Shown: one piece after another, positions 14,176-21,282 of the stretch | Layout: every line of letters starts with the position of its first letter | Position numbering within the stretch: position 1 is the first letter of the stretch | Source of the DNA: Bacteriovorax stolpii | GTDB taxonomy: Bacteria; Bdellovibrionota; Bacteriovoracia; Bacteriovoracales; Bacteriovoracaceae | Direction: 5' to 3' | Assembly (NCBI GenBank): GCA_945883845.1 | Contig: CAMCYI010000007.1 | Coordinates: 88,754-152,753 of the forward strand | Length of the DNA: 64,000 nucleotides | Program-made: the position numbers and the translations under genes | Notes under the pieces: model-generated | Databases searched by the model: none | What the model saw: the letters and a program-made list of their open reading frames with translations, nothing else | What the model was told of the DNA's origin: nothing

Positions 14176-16030
14176 ACACGTTGAATTCAGTAAGTTCGCT
14201 CCTCTGCTGGTTACACTGGCATTCATTCTTATCCTGATTCAGTATTCGTTTAACCCGCTCGAATCCATTTTCTTTGATTTCTGGATCAAGTCAGATATTT
14301 CTTCGAAGCACATGATCAATCCGATTGTTGTCATTTCAATGGACGAAGAAAGTGATCAGTTCCTGGGTGAAACTTATCCATATTCTTACGCTTCCCATAA
14401 CCGCCTCCTTGGCCGGGTCATGAAAGACGAGCCTGCTATCATCAATTATTTTGTTTCTCTCCTTGAGCCTGACTCAGATATTGAAATTCGTTATCAGGAT
14501 GAGTTTCATGGAGCGATCAAAGAATTTTCACCCGCAGGCAATAATTTTAAGTTCGGAACAGAGATTGATAACCTCGGAGAAGTCATTCCTCCTGAGGGTA
14601 TTCGGGACATTGGTTATTACCTCGGACAGTTATATAAGGATCAGCTGGTCTTCTCGAAAGACGAAGTCGTCAGACGTGCGATTCTTAATATCTCAGGCGA
14701 AGACTCTCTTCATCTTTGGACTGCGAAGAGATATCGCGAAATTAAAAAACTTCCTCCGATCGATGCTACGGCCTACAAAGGTGCTTATTACAACTCTGAA
14801 GCCGATGCGAACTTCGCCTTGTTCAAGTATGCGGGTAATCCGATCAATAGTGATCTCCAGGTTATTCCCTTTCACAGAGTTGTTGTCGGCAACTTCCCTA
14901 AGAATTTCTTCAAGGACAAGATCGTTCTGGTCGGCCCGCAGTATCTCTCAAATTCAAGTAACTTCATCCAGACGCCTTTTGAAAAAGACAGCGCACGAAC
15001 GCCGAAGTTAAATGTTCATGCGAATGTGATTGATGCTCTCATTTCGGAACGAACAATTCTGAGTGTAGAAGATTATGTTACGCAGATTGCAGCAGTTCTC
15101 ATTGCGATCATTCTTTCATTTATTATTTCCCGAGTACAACCTGTGAAAGGACTCATGATCACCATCCTGTTGATCATGGGAATTCTCCTGATGTCTTATC
15201 TGGCGTTCGTTACGATGGGGTGGTGGATAAAGCTCTCCCATTTGGTGCTCTCCATCTTTGTGGTCTACTACATCTGGGTGCCATTCCGGGCCATTGAAGA
15301 ATATCAAACACGTTACGCCATCCAGGAAGAGACGAAACTTTTAAAGCAGGTTGATAACCTCAAACAGAACTTCATCTCTTTGATGAGCCACGATTTAAAA
15401 ACTCCAGTAGCCAAGATTGCGGGTATTGCAGATATTCTGACAATCAAGTTCAACAACACGACTGAACAGAAAGAGCTTATCGATAATATCGTGAACTCCA
15501 CTAAAGAGTTAAACAACTTTATCAATTCCATTCTCGATCTTACTAAAATTGAGTCTCAAAACCTCACGATCAAACGCGAGTCGCGCGACATCAACAAGAT
15601 CATTGAAGGGATTGTAGGGAAGCTTGAGTTCGAAGCGAACGCCAAGAACATTACTCTTGAGGCTGAGCTCTCTCCGCTCTACCCGATCCAGATTGATACT
15701 GTACTAATGAACAGGGTTATTTCAAATCTTATTGAAAATGCGATCAAGTACGCAGGTAAGGACAAAATCGTGTCCGTCAAAACCTGGGATGACCCGAACT
15801 GGGTATTCATTGAGGTAAAAGATAATGGCGTGGGCATAGGGGCAGAGGATCTTGCCCATATTTTTGATAAATTTTATCGGGTGAAGAACGATTCAACCCA
15901 CGCGATCAAGGGGTCAGGTCTGGGGCTTTATCTGGTAAAATACTTCATTGAGCTACATAATGGGGTTATTTCTGCTTCATCCGAGCTAGGTCAGGGAACT
16001 TCGTTTATAATTAAGTTAAAGAATGAATAG
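14159..16030 (+). CDS. CHASE2-domain sensor histidine kinase
   Basis: The 623-residue product has an N-terminal membrane helix (~14-32), a periplasmic CHASE2-type sensor domain (~45-300, with NPIVVISMDEESDQF and the late NFFKDKIVLVGPQYL), three membrane helices (~303-375), a HisKA domain with FISLMSHDLKTPVAKIAG (His411) and a HATPase (NLIENAIKYAG, VKDNGVGIG, KGSGLGLYLVKYFIELHNG). GTG 14159 is chosen because GAGGA lies 8 bases upstream. Its partner is the NtrC-type regulator 11 bases downstream. CHASE2 ligands are unknown. The overlap with the HtpX-like gene suggests that gene may affect sensing. Confidence 0.92.
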   Translation: MLHRFKHVEFSKFAPLLVTLAFILILIQYSFNPLESIFFDFWIKSDISSKHMINPIVVISMDEESDQFLGETYPYSYASHNRLLGRVMKDEPAIINYFVSLLEPDSDIEIRYQDEFHGAIKEFSPAGNNFKFGTEIDNLGEVIPPEGIRDIGYYLGQLYKDQLVFSKDEVVRRAILNISGEDSLHLWTAKRYREIKKLPPIDATAYKGAYYNSEADANFALFKYAGNPINSDLQVIPFHRVVVGNFPKNFFKDKIVLVGPQYLSNSSNFIQTPFEKDSARTPKLNVHANVIDALISERTILSVEDYVTQIAAVLIAIILSFIISRVQPVKGLMITILLIMGILLMSYLAFVTMGWWIKLSHLVLSIFVVYYIWVPFRAIEEYQTRYAIQEETKLLKQVDNLKQNFISLMSHDLKTPVAKIAGIADILTIKFNNTTEQKELIDNIVNSTKELNNFINSILDLTKIESQNLTIKRESRDINKIIEGIVGKLEFEANAKNITLEAELSPLYPIQIDTVLMNRVISNLIENAIKYAGKDKIVSVKTWDDPNWVFIEVKDNGVGIGAEDLAHIFDKFYRVKNDSTHAIKGSGLGLYLVKYFIELHNGVISASSELGQGTSFIIKLKNE

Positions 16031-16041
16031 GGAGATTTCTC

Positions 16042-17544
16042 ATGCATAAGGTTTTAGTTGTTGATGATGACAAGGTTCTTCAGCAGTCGGTGAAACAGGC
16101 CCTAGAGTATCACCACTTTGTTGTTGATGTTGCCGACAACGGAAAAGAAGCCGTCACTAAAGTCTACGGACAAAAATATGATCTCGTCGTTATGGACGTG
16201 AATATGCCGGAGATGGATGGGATTCAGGCGCTTACTGAAATTAAAAAGCACGATCCTTCAGTTATTGTTTTGATCCTCACTGCTTATTCTAACGTAACAG
16301 ATGCGGTGAAAGCGGTTAAGGAAGGGGCCTATAACTATCTTGAAAAGCCAATCAGCTCTGAGAATCTAGTGGCCCTTATCAAGCGCGCTCTCAAAGCACG
16401 TTCGATGGTAGAGACTCTGACATTCTCTTCCCCAACACTTTCAATCGGCGAGACTGCAACTTCAAAAGATAAGTTCGTTGGTGAATCAAGTGCGATGAAA
16501 AAAGTTTTCGATGTTATTTCGAAACTTGCGAAAGTTGCCACTCCGGTTTTGATCCGTGGAGAGTCTGGTACAGGTAAAGAGCTCGTTGCAAAAGCGATTC
16601 ACTATAACTCGCCAAGAAAAGATGAAAAGTTCGTTACCATTAACTGTGGTGCGATTTCTGAAAACCTCATCGAGTCGGAACTTTTTGGACACGAAAAAGG
16701 TGCCTTCACAGGAGCTGATCAAAGAAAGATCGGTAAATTCCAGTTCGCTGAAGGCGGGACGATTTTCCTTGATGAAATTGGTGATATCTCTGCGGGCATG
16801 CAGGTTAAACTTCTTCGCATCCTTCAGGAAAAAACATTCATGCCCGTGGGATCTAACCGCGAAGTAAAAATTGATGTTCGTATCATTGCGGCGTCCCACA
16901 AACCATTCGAGGAAATGATCAAAGACGGAAGCTTCCGCGAGGATTTATTCTATCGTCTGAACGTCCTTCCGGTTTATCTCCCGCCTCTTCGTGAGAGAAA
17001 ATCAGATATTCCACATCTTGTGAATCACTACATCAATTACTTCAACAGTGTTCACAATCTGAAAGTAAAAGGTGCAGAACCTGATGCAATGGAAGTTCTG
17101 ACGAACTATTCATGGCCGGGTAACATCCGCGAACTTCGTAATATTATCGAACACTGTTTCATCATGGAATCATCGGATCACATTCATGCGAACTCACTTC
17201 CTTCTATTGTCTTTAAAGATAATAAGAAAGTTGAATCTAAGGACCATGTTGCTGAAGACAGCGTGATAGATCTTGAAGATATTCAGAACTCAGTACTAGA
17301 CGGCGCAAGCGCCGGTACAAAAACTGGCAACGATGTTCATTTCTCGTTCGGTACAAAACTTGGCGAAGGCGGGAAACTTGACTTTGCTGTAGCAAAAGAT
17401 CTTTTTGAGAAAGAGTTTATTGTTCAAGCCTTGAAAATCAATAAAGGCAAAATCAATCAAACTGCATTGAACGCAAATATTCCGAAGAAGACTCTTCTCC
17501 GGAAAATTGAGAAGTACGAAATCCATCCTAAGGATTACTACTAA
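16042..17544 (+). CDS. Sigma-54-dependent response regulator, NtrC family
   Basis: Three domains: receiver (residues 1-120; DDD near 8-10, phospho-acceptor Asp52 in VMDVNMPEMDG, Lys in LEKPISS), AAA+ activator (~150-390; Walker A GESGTGKELVAKA, GAFTGA loop that contacts sigma-54, Walker B GGTIFLDEIGD, YRLNVLPVYLPPLRER), and a Fis-type helix-turn-helix at the C-terminus (INQTALNANIPKKTLLRKI). AGGGAG precedes the ATG. It pairs with the kinase encoded 11 bases upstream. A sigma-54 promoter is present before flgF at 45.2 kb, but whether this regulator acts there is not shown. Confidence 0.96.
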   Translation: MHKVLVVDDDKVLQQSVKQALEYHHFVVDVADNGKEAVTKVYGQKYDLVVMDVNMPEMDGIQALTEIKKHDPSVIVLILTAYSNVTDAVKAVKEGAYNYLEKPISSENLVALIKRALKARSMVETLTFSSPTLSIGETATSKDKFVGESSAMKKVFDVISKLAKVATPVLIRGESGTGKELVAKAIHYNSPRKDEKFVTINCGAISENLIESELFGHEKGAFTGADQRKIGKFQFAEGGTIFLDEIGDISAGMQVKLLRILQEKTFMPVGSNREVKIDVRIIAASHKPFEEMIKDGSFREDLFYRLNVLPVYLPPLRERKSDIPHLVNHYINYFNSVHNLKVKGAEPDAMEVLTNYSWPGNIRELRNIIEHCFIMESSDHIHANSLPSIVFKDNKKVESKDHVAEDSVIDLEDIQNSVLDGASAGTKTGNDVHFSFGTKLGEGGKLDFAVAKDLFEKEFIVQALKINKGKINQTALNANIPKKTLLRKIEKYEIHPKDYY

Positions 17545-17549
17545 CCTCT

Positions 17550-18065
17550 ATGGCCAGGTTTTGGTCGCTCAGTCTTTTAATTGCTTTCCTCATCATCATT
17601 GATCAACTCACCAAGGGCGCGATTCAATCGAGTCTTGCCCCTGGTGAATCTATTCAGGTTATTAAGGGCTTCTTCAGTATCACCCACGTTCATAATCAGG
17701 GTGCTGCATTTGGTATGGGCGCTGAAAGCCATCCGGTTGTTCGTCAGGTTCTCTTTCTTTTCTTTCCCGTCATCATCTGCTGCTGGATATTTTGGGCCTT
17801 GATAAAGTCGCTCAAGGGCCCTTTCCACGTGTCACTTGCATACGCTTTGGTTCTTGCTGGTGCAGATGGAAATCTTCTTGATCGATTTACTGTAGGCTAC
17901 GTTGTGGATTTTTTATTATTCTACTGGGGAGACGAACGACACCATTTTCCTGCTTTTAATATCGCTGACAGCTGCATCACCATTGCGGCAGGTCTGCTGA
18001 TTCTTGATTATTTTCTCCAAAAAAACAAGGCCGGTAATGTACCCAATACTTTATCAAGGCCATGA
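17550..18065 (+). CDS. lspA: Lipoprotein signal peptidase (signal peptidase II)
   Basis: Membrane aspartyl protease that cleaves signal peptides from diacylglyceryl-modified prolipoproteins. The 171 residues include four hydrophobic helices, DQLTKGAI near residue 19, ITHVHNQGAAFGMG, GADGNLLDRFTVGYVVDFLLFYWG (first catalytic Asp in VVDF) and FNIADSCITIA (second catalytic Asp). It overlaps lgt by 29 bases. The many lipoproteins in the window are its likely substrates. It starts 5 bases after the response regulator, so lipoprotein maturation lies in the same transcript as the two-component system. Confidence 0.97.
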   Translation: MARFWSLSLLIAFLIIIDQLTKGAIQSSLAPGESIQVIKGFFSITHVHNQGAAFGMGAESHPVVRQVLFLFFPVIICCWIFWALIKSLKGPFHVSLAYALVLAGADGNLLDRFTVGYVVDFLLFYWGDERHHFPAFNIADSCITIAAGLLILDYFLQKNKAGNVPNTLSRP

Positions 18066-18762
18066 TCTCATCATCTATTCGTATCCCTTGTTCATGGGGC
18101 TCGGATGGGGCTTTGCTTATCAGATATATTTTGGGCTGATGAATCCCTCCGTTTCCCGGCTTAAAGCACAGATTCTTTTCTGGGGAGTTTTTCTTTCTTC
18201 ATGGATCGGAGCAAAATTATTTTTCCTTCTCACTTACCCCAAAGATCTGAGTTCGATTGCTGGTGAAATGTCATTCTGGATGGGCGGAGGATTTGTTTTT
18301 TACGGCGGGCTTCTTGGTGCATTAATTTTTCTTCTCATCTACAGAATTTGGGAACCACTTCGTGAAGAAAATTTCTGGCCTATGCTACCAGCACTCACTT
18401 TCGGACATGCAGTGGGCAGAGTGGGTTGTCTGCTCGCAGGATGCTGCTTTGGAACTCCAACGACACTACCGTGGGGTATATTCCTTCATGGTGAACATCG
18501 CCATCCCACACAGATCCTGGAAATTCTCGTTCTCTCTTTGATGGGATTTGTACTTTTAAAATCAAAAAAGCCCAAATCGGAGCTGTTGGTGTTCTATTTC
18601 GTGATCTATGGCCTCAGTCGTTTTGGTATCGAGTTCCTTCGCGGGGATATCATCAGGGGCGAGTGGTTTCTACTTAGTCCTTCTCAATGGATTTCCCTGG
18701 CCCTGGTCATTTTAGGGCTTGGCCTCTTCTATAAAATTAAGCATTCCAGAGCCTTAGCTTAA
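18037..18762 (+). CDS. lgt: Prolipoprotein diacylglyceryl transferase (Lgt family, variant signature)
   Basis: Lgt transfers diacylglycerol from phosphatidylglycerol to the lipobox Cys. The 241-residue, multi-helix protein shows GLGWGFAYQIYF, MGGGFVFYGGLLGAL, HAVGRVGCLLAGCCFG and YGLSRFGIEFLRGD, the Lgt layout with the two expected Arg residues. The signature differs from the classical form: Cys replaces the Asn of GRxGN, and a double Cys follows. Such forms occur in some bacteria, so it may be the main Lgt or a paralogue. ATG 18037, with AAGG upstream, lies inside the end of lspA. Confidence 0.9.
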   Translation: MYPILYQGHDLIIYSYPLFMGLGWGFAYQIYFGLMNPSVSRLKAQILFWGVFLSSWIGAKLFFLLTYPKDLSSIAGEMSFWMGGGFVFYGGLLGALIFLLIYRIWEPLREENFWPMLPALTFGHAVGRVGCLLAGCCFGTPTTLPWGIFLHGEHRHPTQILEILVLSLMGFVLLKSKKPKSELLVFYFVIYGLSRFGIEFLRGDIIRGEWFLLSPSQWISLALVILGLGLFYKIKHSRALA

Positions 18763-18777
18763 TGTGAAATAATCCAG

Positions 18778-18804
18778 TCAAGTATTCCCATAGACTTCCG
18801 ATAA
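18778..18804 (+). promoter_or_regulatory. Sigma-28 (FliA)-type promoter
   Basis: TCAAGTAT (18778-18785), 11 bases, TCCGATAA (18797-18804) matches the flagellar sigma consensus TAAAGTTT-N11-GCCGATAA at 13 of 16 positions with exact spacing. Transcription would begin near 18811, about 25 bases before the TTG start of the next gene. Confidence 0.6.
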
Positions 18805-18834
18805 GACCTTAGTAACTTATCAGGAGACTCAACT

Positions 18835-20055
18835 TTGAAGACTGCAAAATGGGAATCGATTCAACCGCGTTCATTGCGCTTTCGAGGCCATTACAAAATC
18901 TATCTAAGCTTTGCTCTGGTTTTTTCCAGCATGCTGGTGAGCTACTGGGGATACCGTTTCACGCTGACTGAATTTAATAAAATTCTTTCTGAGCAGTGGG
19001 CGGAACTTTTATTCTCTTCGGTTTTTTTCTCGGGATTTGGAGCTTACTACTTCCTGTGGTTAAGACCACGTCTCAGAAGATTCATTCAGGTTTTTCCTGA
19101 TAAAGTCGTTCTACACGATGGTTCACAATCCGTTGAAGCTAACTTTGAAGATGTAGAATCTGTGTCGATGGTGTACTGGTCACTCTTTTATTTTAAAATG
19201 AAAGATGGTCATAAACATTACTTCAGTTCAGGTTTTGATCGCATTGATTACGTGTGGGAAGGCCTTAAAGCAACTCGTCCAGAATTAATGAAAGGTGAAG
19301 AGTTTGAAGAATTCCGCCTGAAGCTTGTTCAATATGATCACCACCAGAAGAGAAAAGAATGGTTCTTTAAGCATAAGGTTGTCGATGTCTTCAACTGGTT
19401 CATGCTCCCATGTCTCTTCCTCATGTGTGCTTACTTTGTTCAATCTCGCGAAGTGATGATTCATCAGGAAGGTCTCTATTTCTTCCGATTGTTTATGTAT
19501 TCGCTTCTCGTTCTTCTCGTAACGAACTTTGCCTTTTCGGTTGTGATTAAGAAGTTTGTTTTTGATAAAAAGCTTCAGAACCAGATGACTGCTCCAGAAG
19601 CTTCTCAAAATGAAAAATACCGCGATATTGAGTTTGAGGGTGTCATCCTTCAGAGATCAAAAATCTTTCAGGTGCTTTCTGCTTGTTTCATCTTTGCGAT
19701 CATTATCAAGACTGATCTGAACTTCTATTCTGTGACTAAGATTAAAGATGACCTCAAAAACTACAGTTTGATGAAAGGTAAGACTGTAGTTGTGGATAAC
19801 CGCTACAATTGCACGGGCTGTCGCTACAATATTGTAGACGGTGACATTGTCATCTTCGGTAAGGGTTATGTTGGTCAGGTCATGGCACGCTCAGGTGAAA
19901 TGGTCGGTGAAGTCTCTAATGATCCAAGTGGCCGTAACATCGCCAGTAGCAACATCCATACAGTTCCGGAAGGGCATGTAGCGATCAAGTCGAACAATGG
20001 CTCAGATCTCATGTTTGTCAAAATATCTGACCTCATGGGTAAGATACAAAAGTAA
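18835..20055 (+). CDS. Membrane protein with a degenerate signal peptidase I-like domain
   Basis: TTG 18835 (AGGAG 8 bases upstream) gives 406 residues with about five hydrophobic helices (~22-42, 56-77, 183-203, 216-238, 276-296). Residues ~85-150 form a small beta domain between helices. The last ~95 residues resemble the S26 signal peptidase I core: VDGDIVIF (box C), YVGQVMARSGEMVG where active enzymes have YIKRVxGxPGD (box D), and TVPEGHVAIKSNNGSDL where they have VPxGxYFVxGDNRxxSxDS (box E). The catalytic Lys of box D is replaced and no SMxPT serine box is seen. Probably non-catalytic. It follows lspA and lgt and a sigma-28-like promoter. Confidence 0.6.
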   Translation: MKTAKWESIQPRSLRFRGHYKIYLSFALVFSSMLVSYWGYRFTLTEFNKILSEQWAELLFSSVFFSGFGAYYFLWLRPRLRRFIQVFPDKVVLHDGSQSVEANFEDVESVSMVYWSLFYFKMKDGHKHYFSSGFDRIDYVWEGLKATRPELMKGEEFEEFRLKLVQYDHHQKRKEWFFKHKVVDVFNWFMLPCLFLMCAYFVQSREVMIHQEGLYFFRLFMYSLLVLLVTNFAFSVVIKKFVFDKKLQNQMTAPEASQNEKYRDIEFEGVILQRSKIFQVLSACFIFAIIIKTDLNFYSVTKIKDDLKNYSLMKGKTVVVDNRYNCTGCRYNIVDGDIVIFGKGYVGQVMARSGEMVGEVSNDPSGRNIASSNIHTVPEGHVAIKSNNGSDLMFVKISDLMGKIQK

Positions 20056-20078
20056 TGCACAATTCCTGAAAGCTCTTA

Positions 20079-20106
20079 GAATAGACTTAGATTCCTAAGA
20101 CTATTC
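20079..20106 (+). promoter_or_regulatory. Hairpin directly before the ribosome site of the outer-membrane protein gene
   Basis: GAATAG-A-CTTAG and CTAAG-A-CTATTC form an 11-bp stem with one A-A mismatch and a 4-base ATTC loop. It ends one base before CAGGAG, the ribosome site of the gene at 20118, and is not followed by a T tract. It looks like an RNA leader hairpin or an operator rather than a terminator. Confidence 0.5.
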
Positions 20107-20117
20107 CAGGAGCTTCT

Positions 20118-20702
20118 GTGCTGAAGATTACTCAACTCTTTCTTCTTATTATTTTATTCTTCGCCATTTCGCAGACTGCTCAGGCATCTGTATTGATTGA
20201 GCCACTGGTTGGTTACAACTTCAGTTCAAAAGCCAAGATCGATGATGATGATAATCAGAATGCCTATTCCGGAGCAGGGGGTGCATTTGGTGGCCGACTT
20301 GGCTACCAGAAGCTTGGTTTCCAGCTTGGCGTCGATTATCTCCACAGCAGCCTTGATATGGATGATAAGGACTTTGATAAAAACCTCACATTGAACGAGT
20401 GGGGCGGGTTTGTTGGATTTGAATTTCCGATTCTTCTTCGGGTTTACGCGGGTTACATTTTTTCAGCCAGCGGAACTTCAAAATTTAAAGACAAGAATGA
20501 TGATATCCAGGAACTTGATCTTAAATCCGGCTCCGGAACAAAATTTGGCATTGGGTTCACAGGCCTGCCGTTTCTTGTGATCAATCTTGAGTATCGTGCC
20601 GGCTCAGTGAATGAATACAAGCTCGGCGATACGAATTACGATGATGATAAAATCACGTATTCGTCATATCTAATGTCTCTTTCAATCCCGATTAATCTTT
20701 AA
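20118..20702 (+). CDS. Small outer-membrane beta-barrel protein
   Basis: GTG 20118 with CAGGAG 5 bases upstream. A signal peptide (cleavage after AQA, residue ~23) precedes about 170 residues of alternating aromatic/glycine strands (GGAFGGRLGYQKLGFQLGVD, GGFVGFEF, LRVYAGYIFS) with Asp-rich loops (IDDDDNQN, DMDDKDFDK, NYDDDK). The size suits an 8-stranded OmpA- or OmpW-like barrel. The acidic loops could bind divalent cations or be surface exposed. Family not identified. It is followed by a strong terminator. Confidence 0.8.
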   Translation: MLKITQLFLLIILFFAISQTAQASVLIEPLVGYNFSSKAKIDDDDNQNAYSGAGGAFGGRLGYQKLGFQLGVDYLHSSLDMDDKDFDKNLTLNEWGGFVGFEFPILLRVYAGYIFSASGTSKFKDKNDDIQELDLKSGSGTKFGIGFTGLPFLVINLEYRAGSVNEYKLGDTNYDDDKITYSSYLMSLSIPINL

Positions 20703-20705
20703 TTA

Positions 20706-20733
20706 AAAAAGGCTCCAATCAGGAGCCTTTTTA
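20706..20733. terminator. Bidirectional Rho-independent terminator
   Basis: GGCTCC (20711-20716) and GGAGCC (20722-20727), extended by A and T runs, make a strong stem with a 5-base loop between the convergent barrel and ferredoxin genes. Confidence 0.9.
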
Positions 20734-21141
20734 TTATCCAACAACTTCTTCTTTTTTATCTTCATCGATTTTCAACACATCTAGAATCGAAGGCTCAACG
20801 TAGAGCTCTGAATTGAGAGTCTCGTTACCCCACGCAACGAACGCATCATCATGTTGGTACATTGTGATTGTTTCCCACGGACAGTCCTGAGAGCAGTTCT
20901 GACAACCGATACAACGTGAGAGATCGATCTCAACCATTTGCTGGAAACCGGGATTCTTAGGATCAGGTCCAGGAACTAATTCGATGGAATCCACAGGGCA
21001 GCCAGCAATACAAACCTCACAACCAGTACAACCTGATTGATGAACAACGGCGAGAAGCTTAGGTGGCTTCTTACCTTTTCTCTGTGGCTTAAACCGTGCC
21101 GTATGGAACGGGTTTTCGACTTTTACTTCGCTCTCACTCAT
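20734..21141 (-). CDS. 4Fe-4S ferredoxin-type protein
   Basis: A 135-residue protein with two clusters: CTGCEVCIAGCPVD and CIGCQNCSQDCPWE. An N-terminal basic segment (KPQRKGKKPPK) and a ~35-residue acidic tail flank the cluster domain; no membrane helix. It is divergent from icmF. Similar small ferredoxins supply electrons to reductases, including those that reactivate B12 enzymes, but that link is inference from position only. Confidence 0.85.
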   Translation of the reverse strand: MSESEVKVENPFHTARFKPQRKGKKPPKLLAVVHQSGCTGCEVCIAGCPVDSIELVPGPDPKNPGFQQMVEIDLSRCIGCQNCSQDCPWETITMYQHDDAFVAWGNETLNSELYVEPSILDVLKIDEDKKEEVVG

Positions 21142-21171
21142 GTGAAATCCTTGCGTACTCTATGAAGCCCT

Positions 21172-21200
21172 ATTATACACTCTGGGCCATGAGCTATAAA
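21172..21200 (-). promoter_or_regulatory. Sigma-70-type promoter of the ferredoxin gene
   Basis: On the minus strand TTTATA (21200-21195), a 17-base spacer and a perfect TATAAT (21177-21172), 30 bases before the ferredoxin ATG. Confidence 0.45.
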
Positions 21201-21219
21201 GCATTTCCTATCCGAATTC

Positions 21220-21237
21220 GCCTCGATATACTGAGGC
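21220..21237. promoter_or_regulatory. Possible operator in the icmF upstream region
   Basis: GCCTC and GAGGC form an inverted repeat around 8 bases, just before a TATATATAAA stretch that could hold the icmF -10 box. This is the sort of site a TetR or FadR regulator would use. No regulator gene adjoins, and five base pairs can occur by chance. Confidence 0.25.
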
Positions 21238-21282
21238 TACAGGTATATATAAATAACTAATGTTTATCGACGGGATTTGTCA

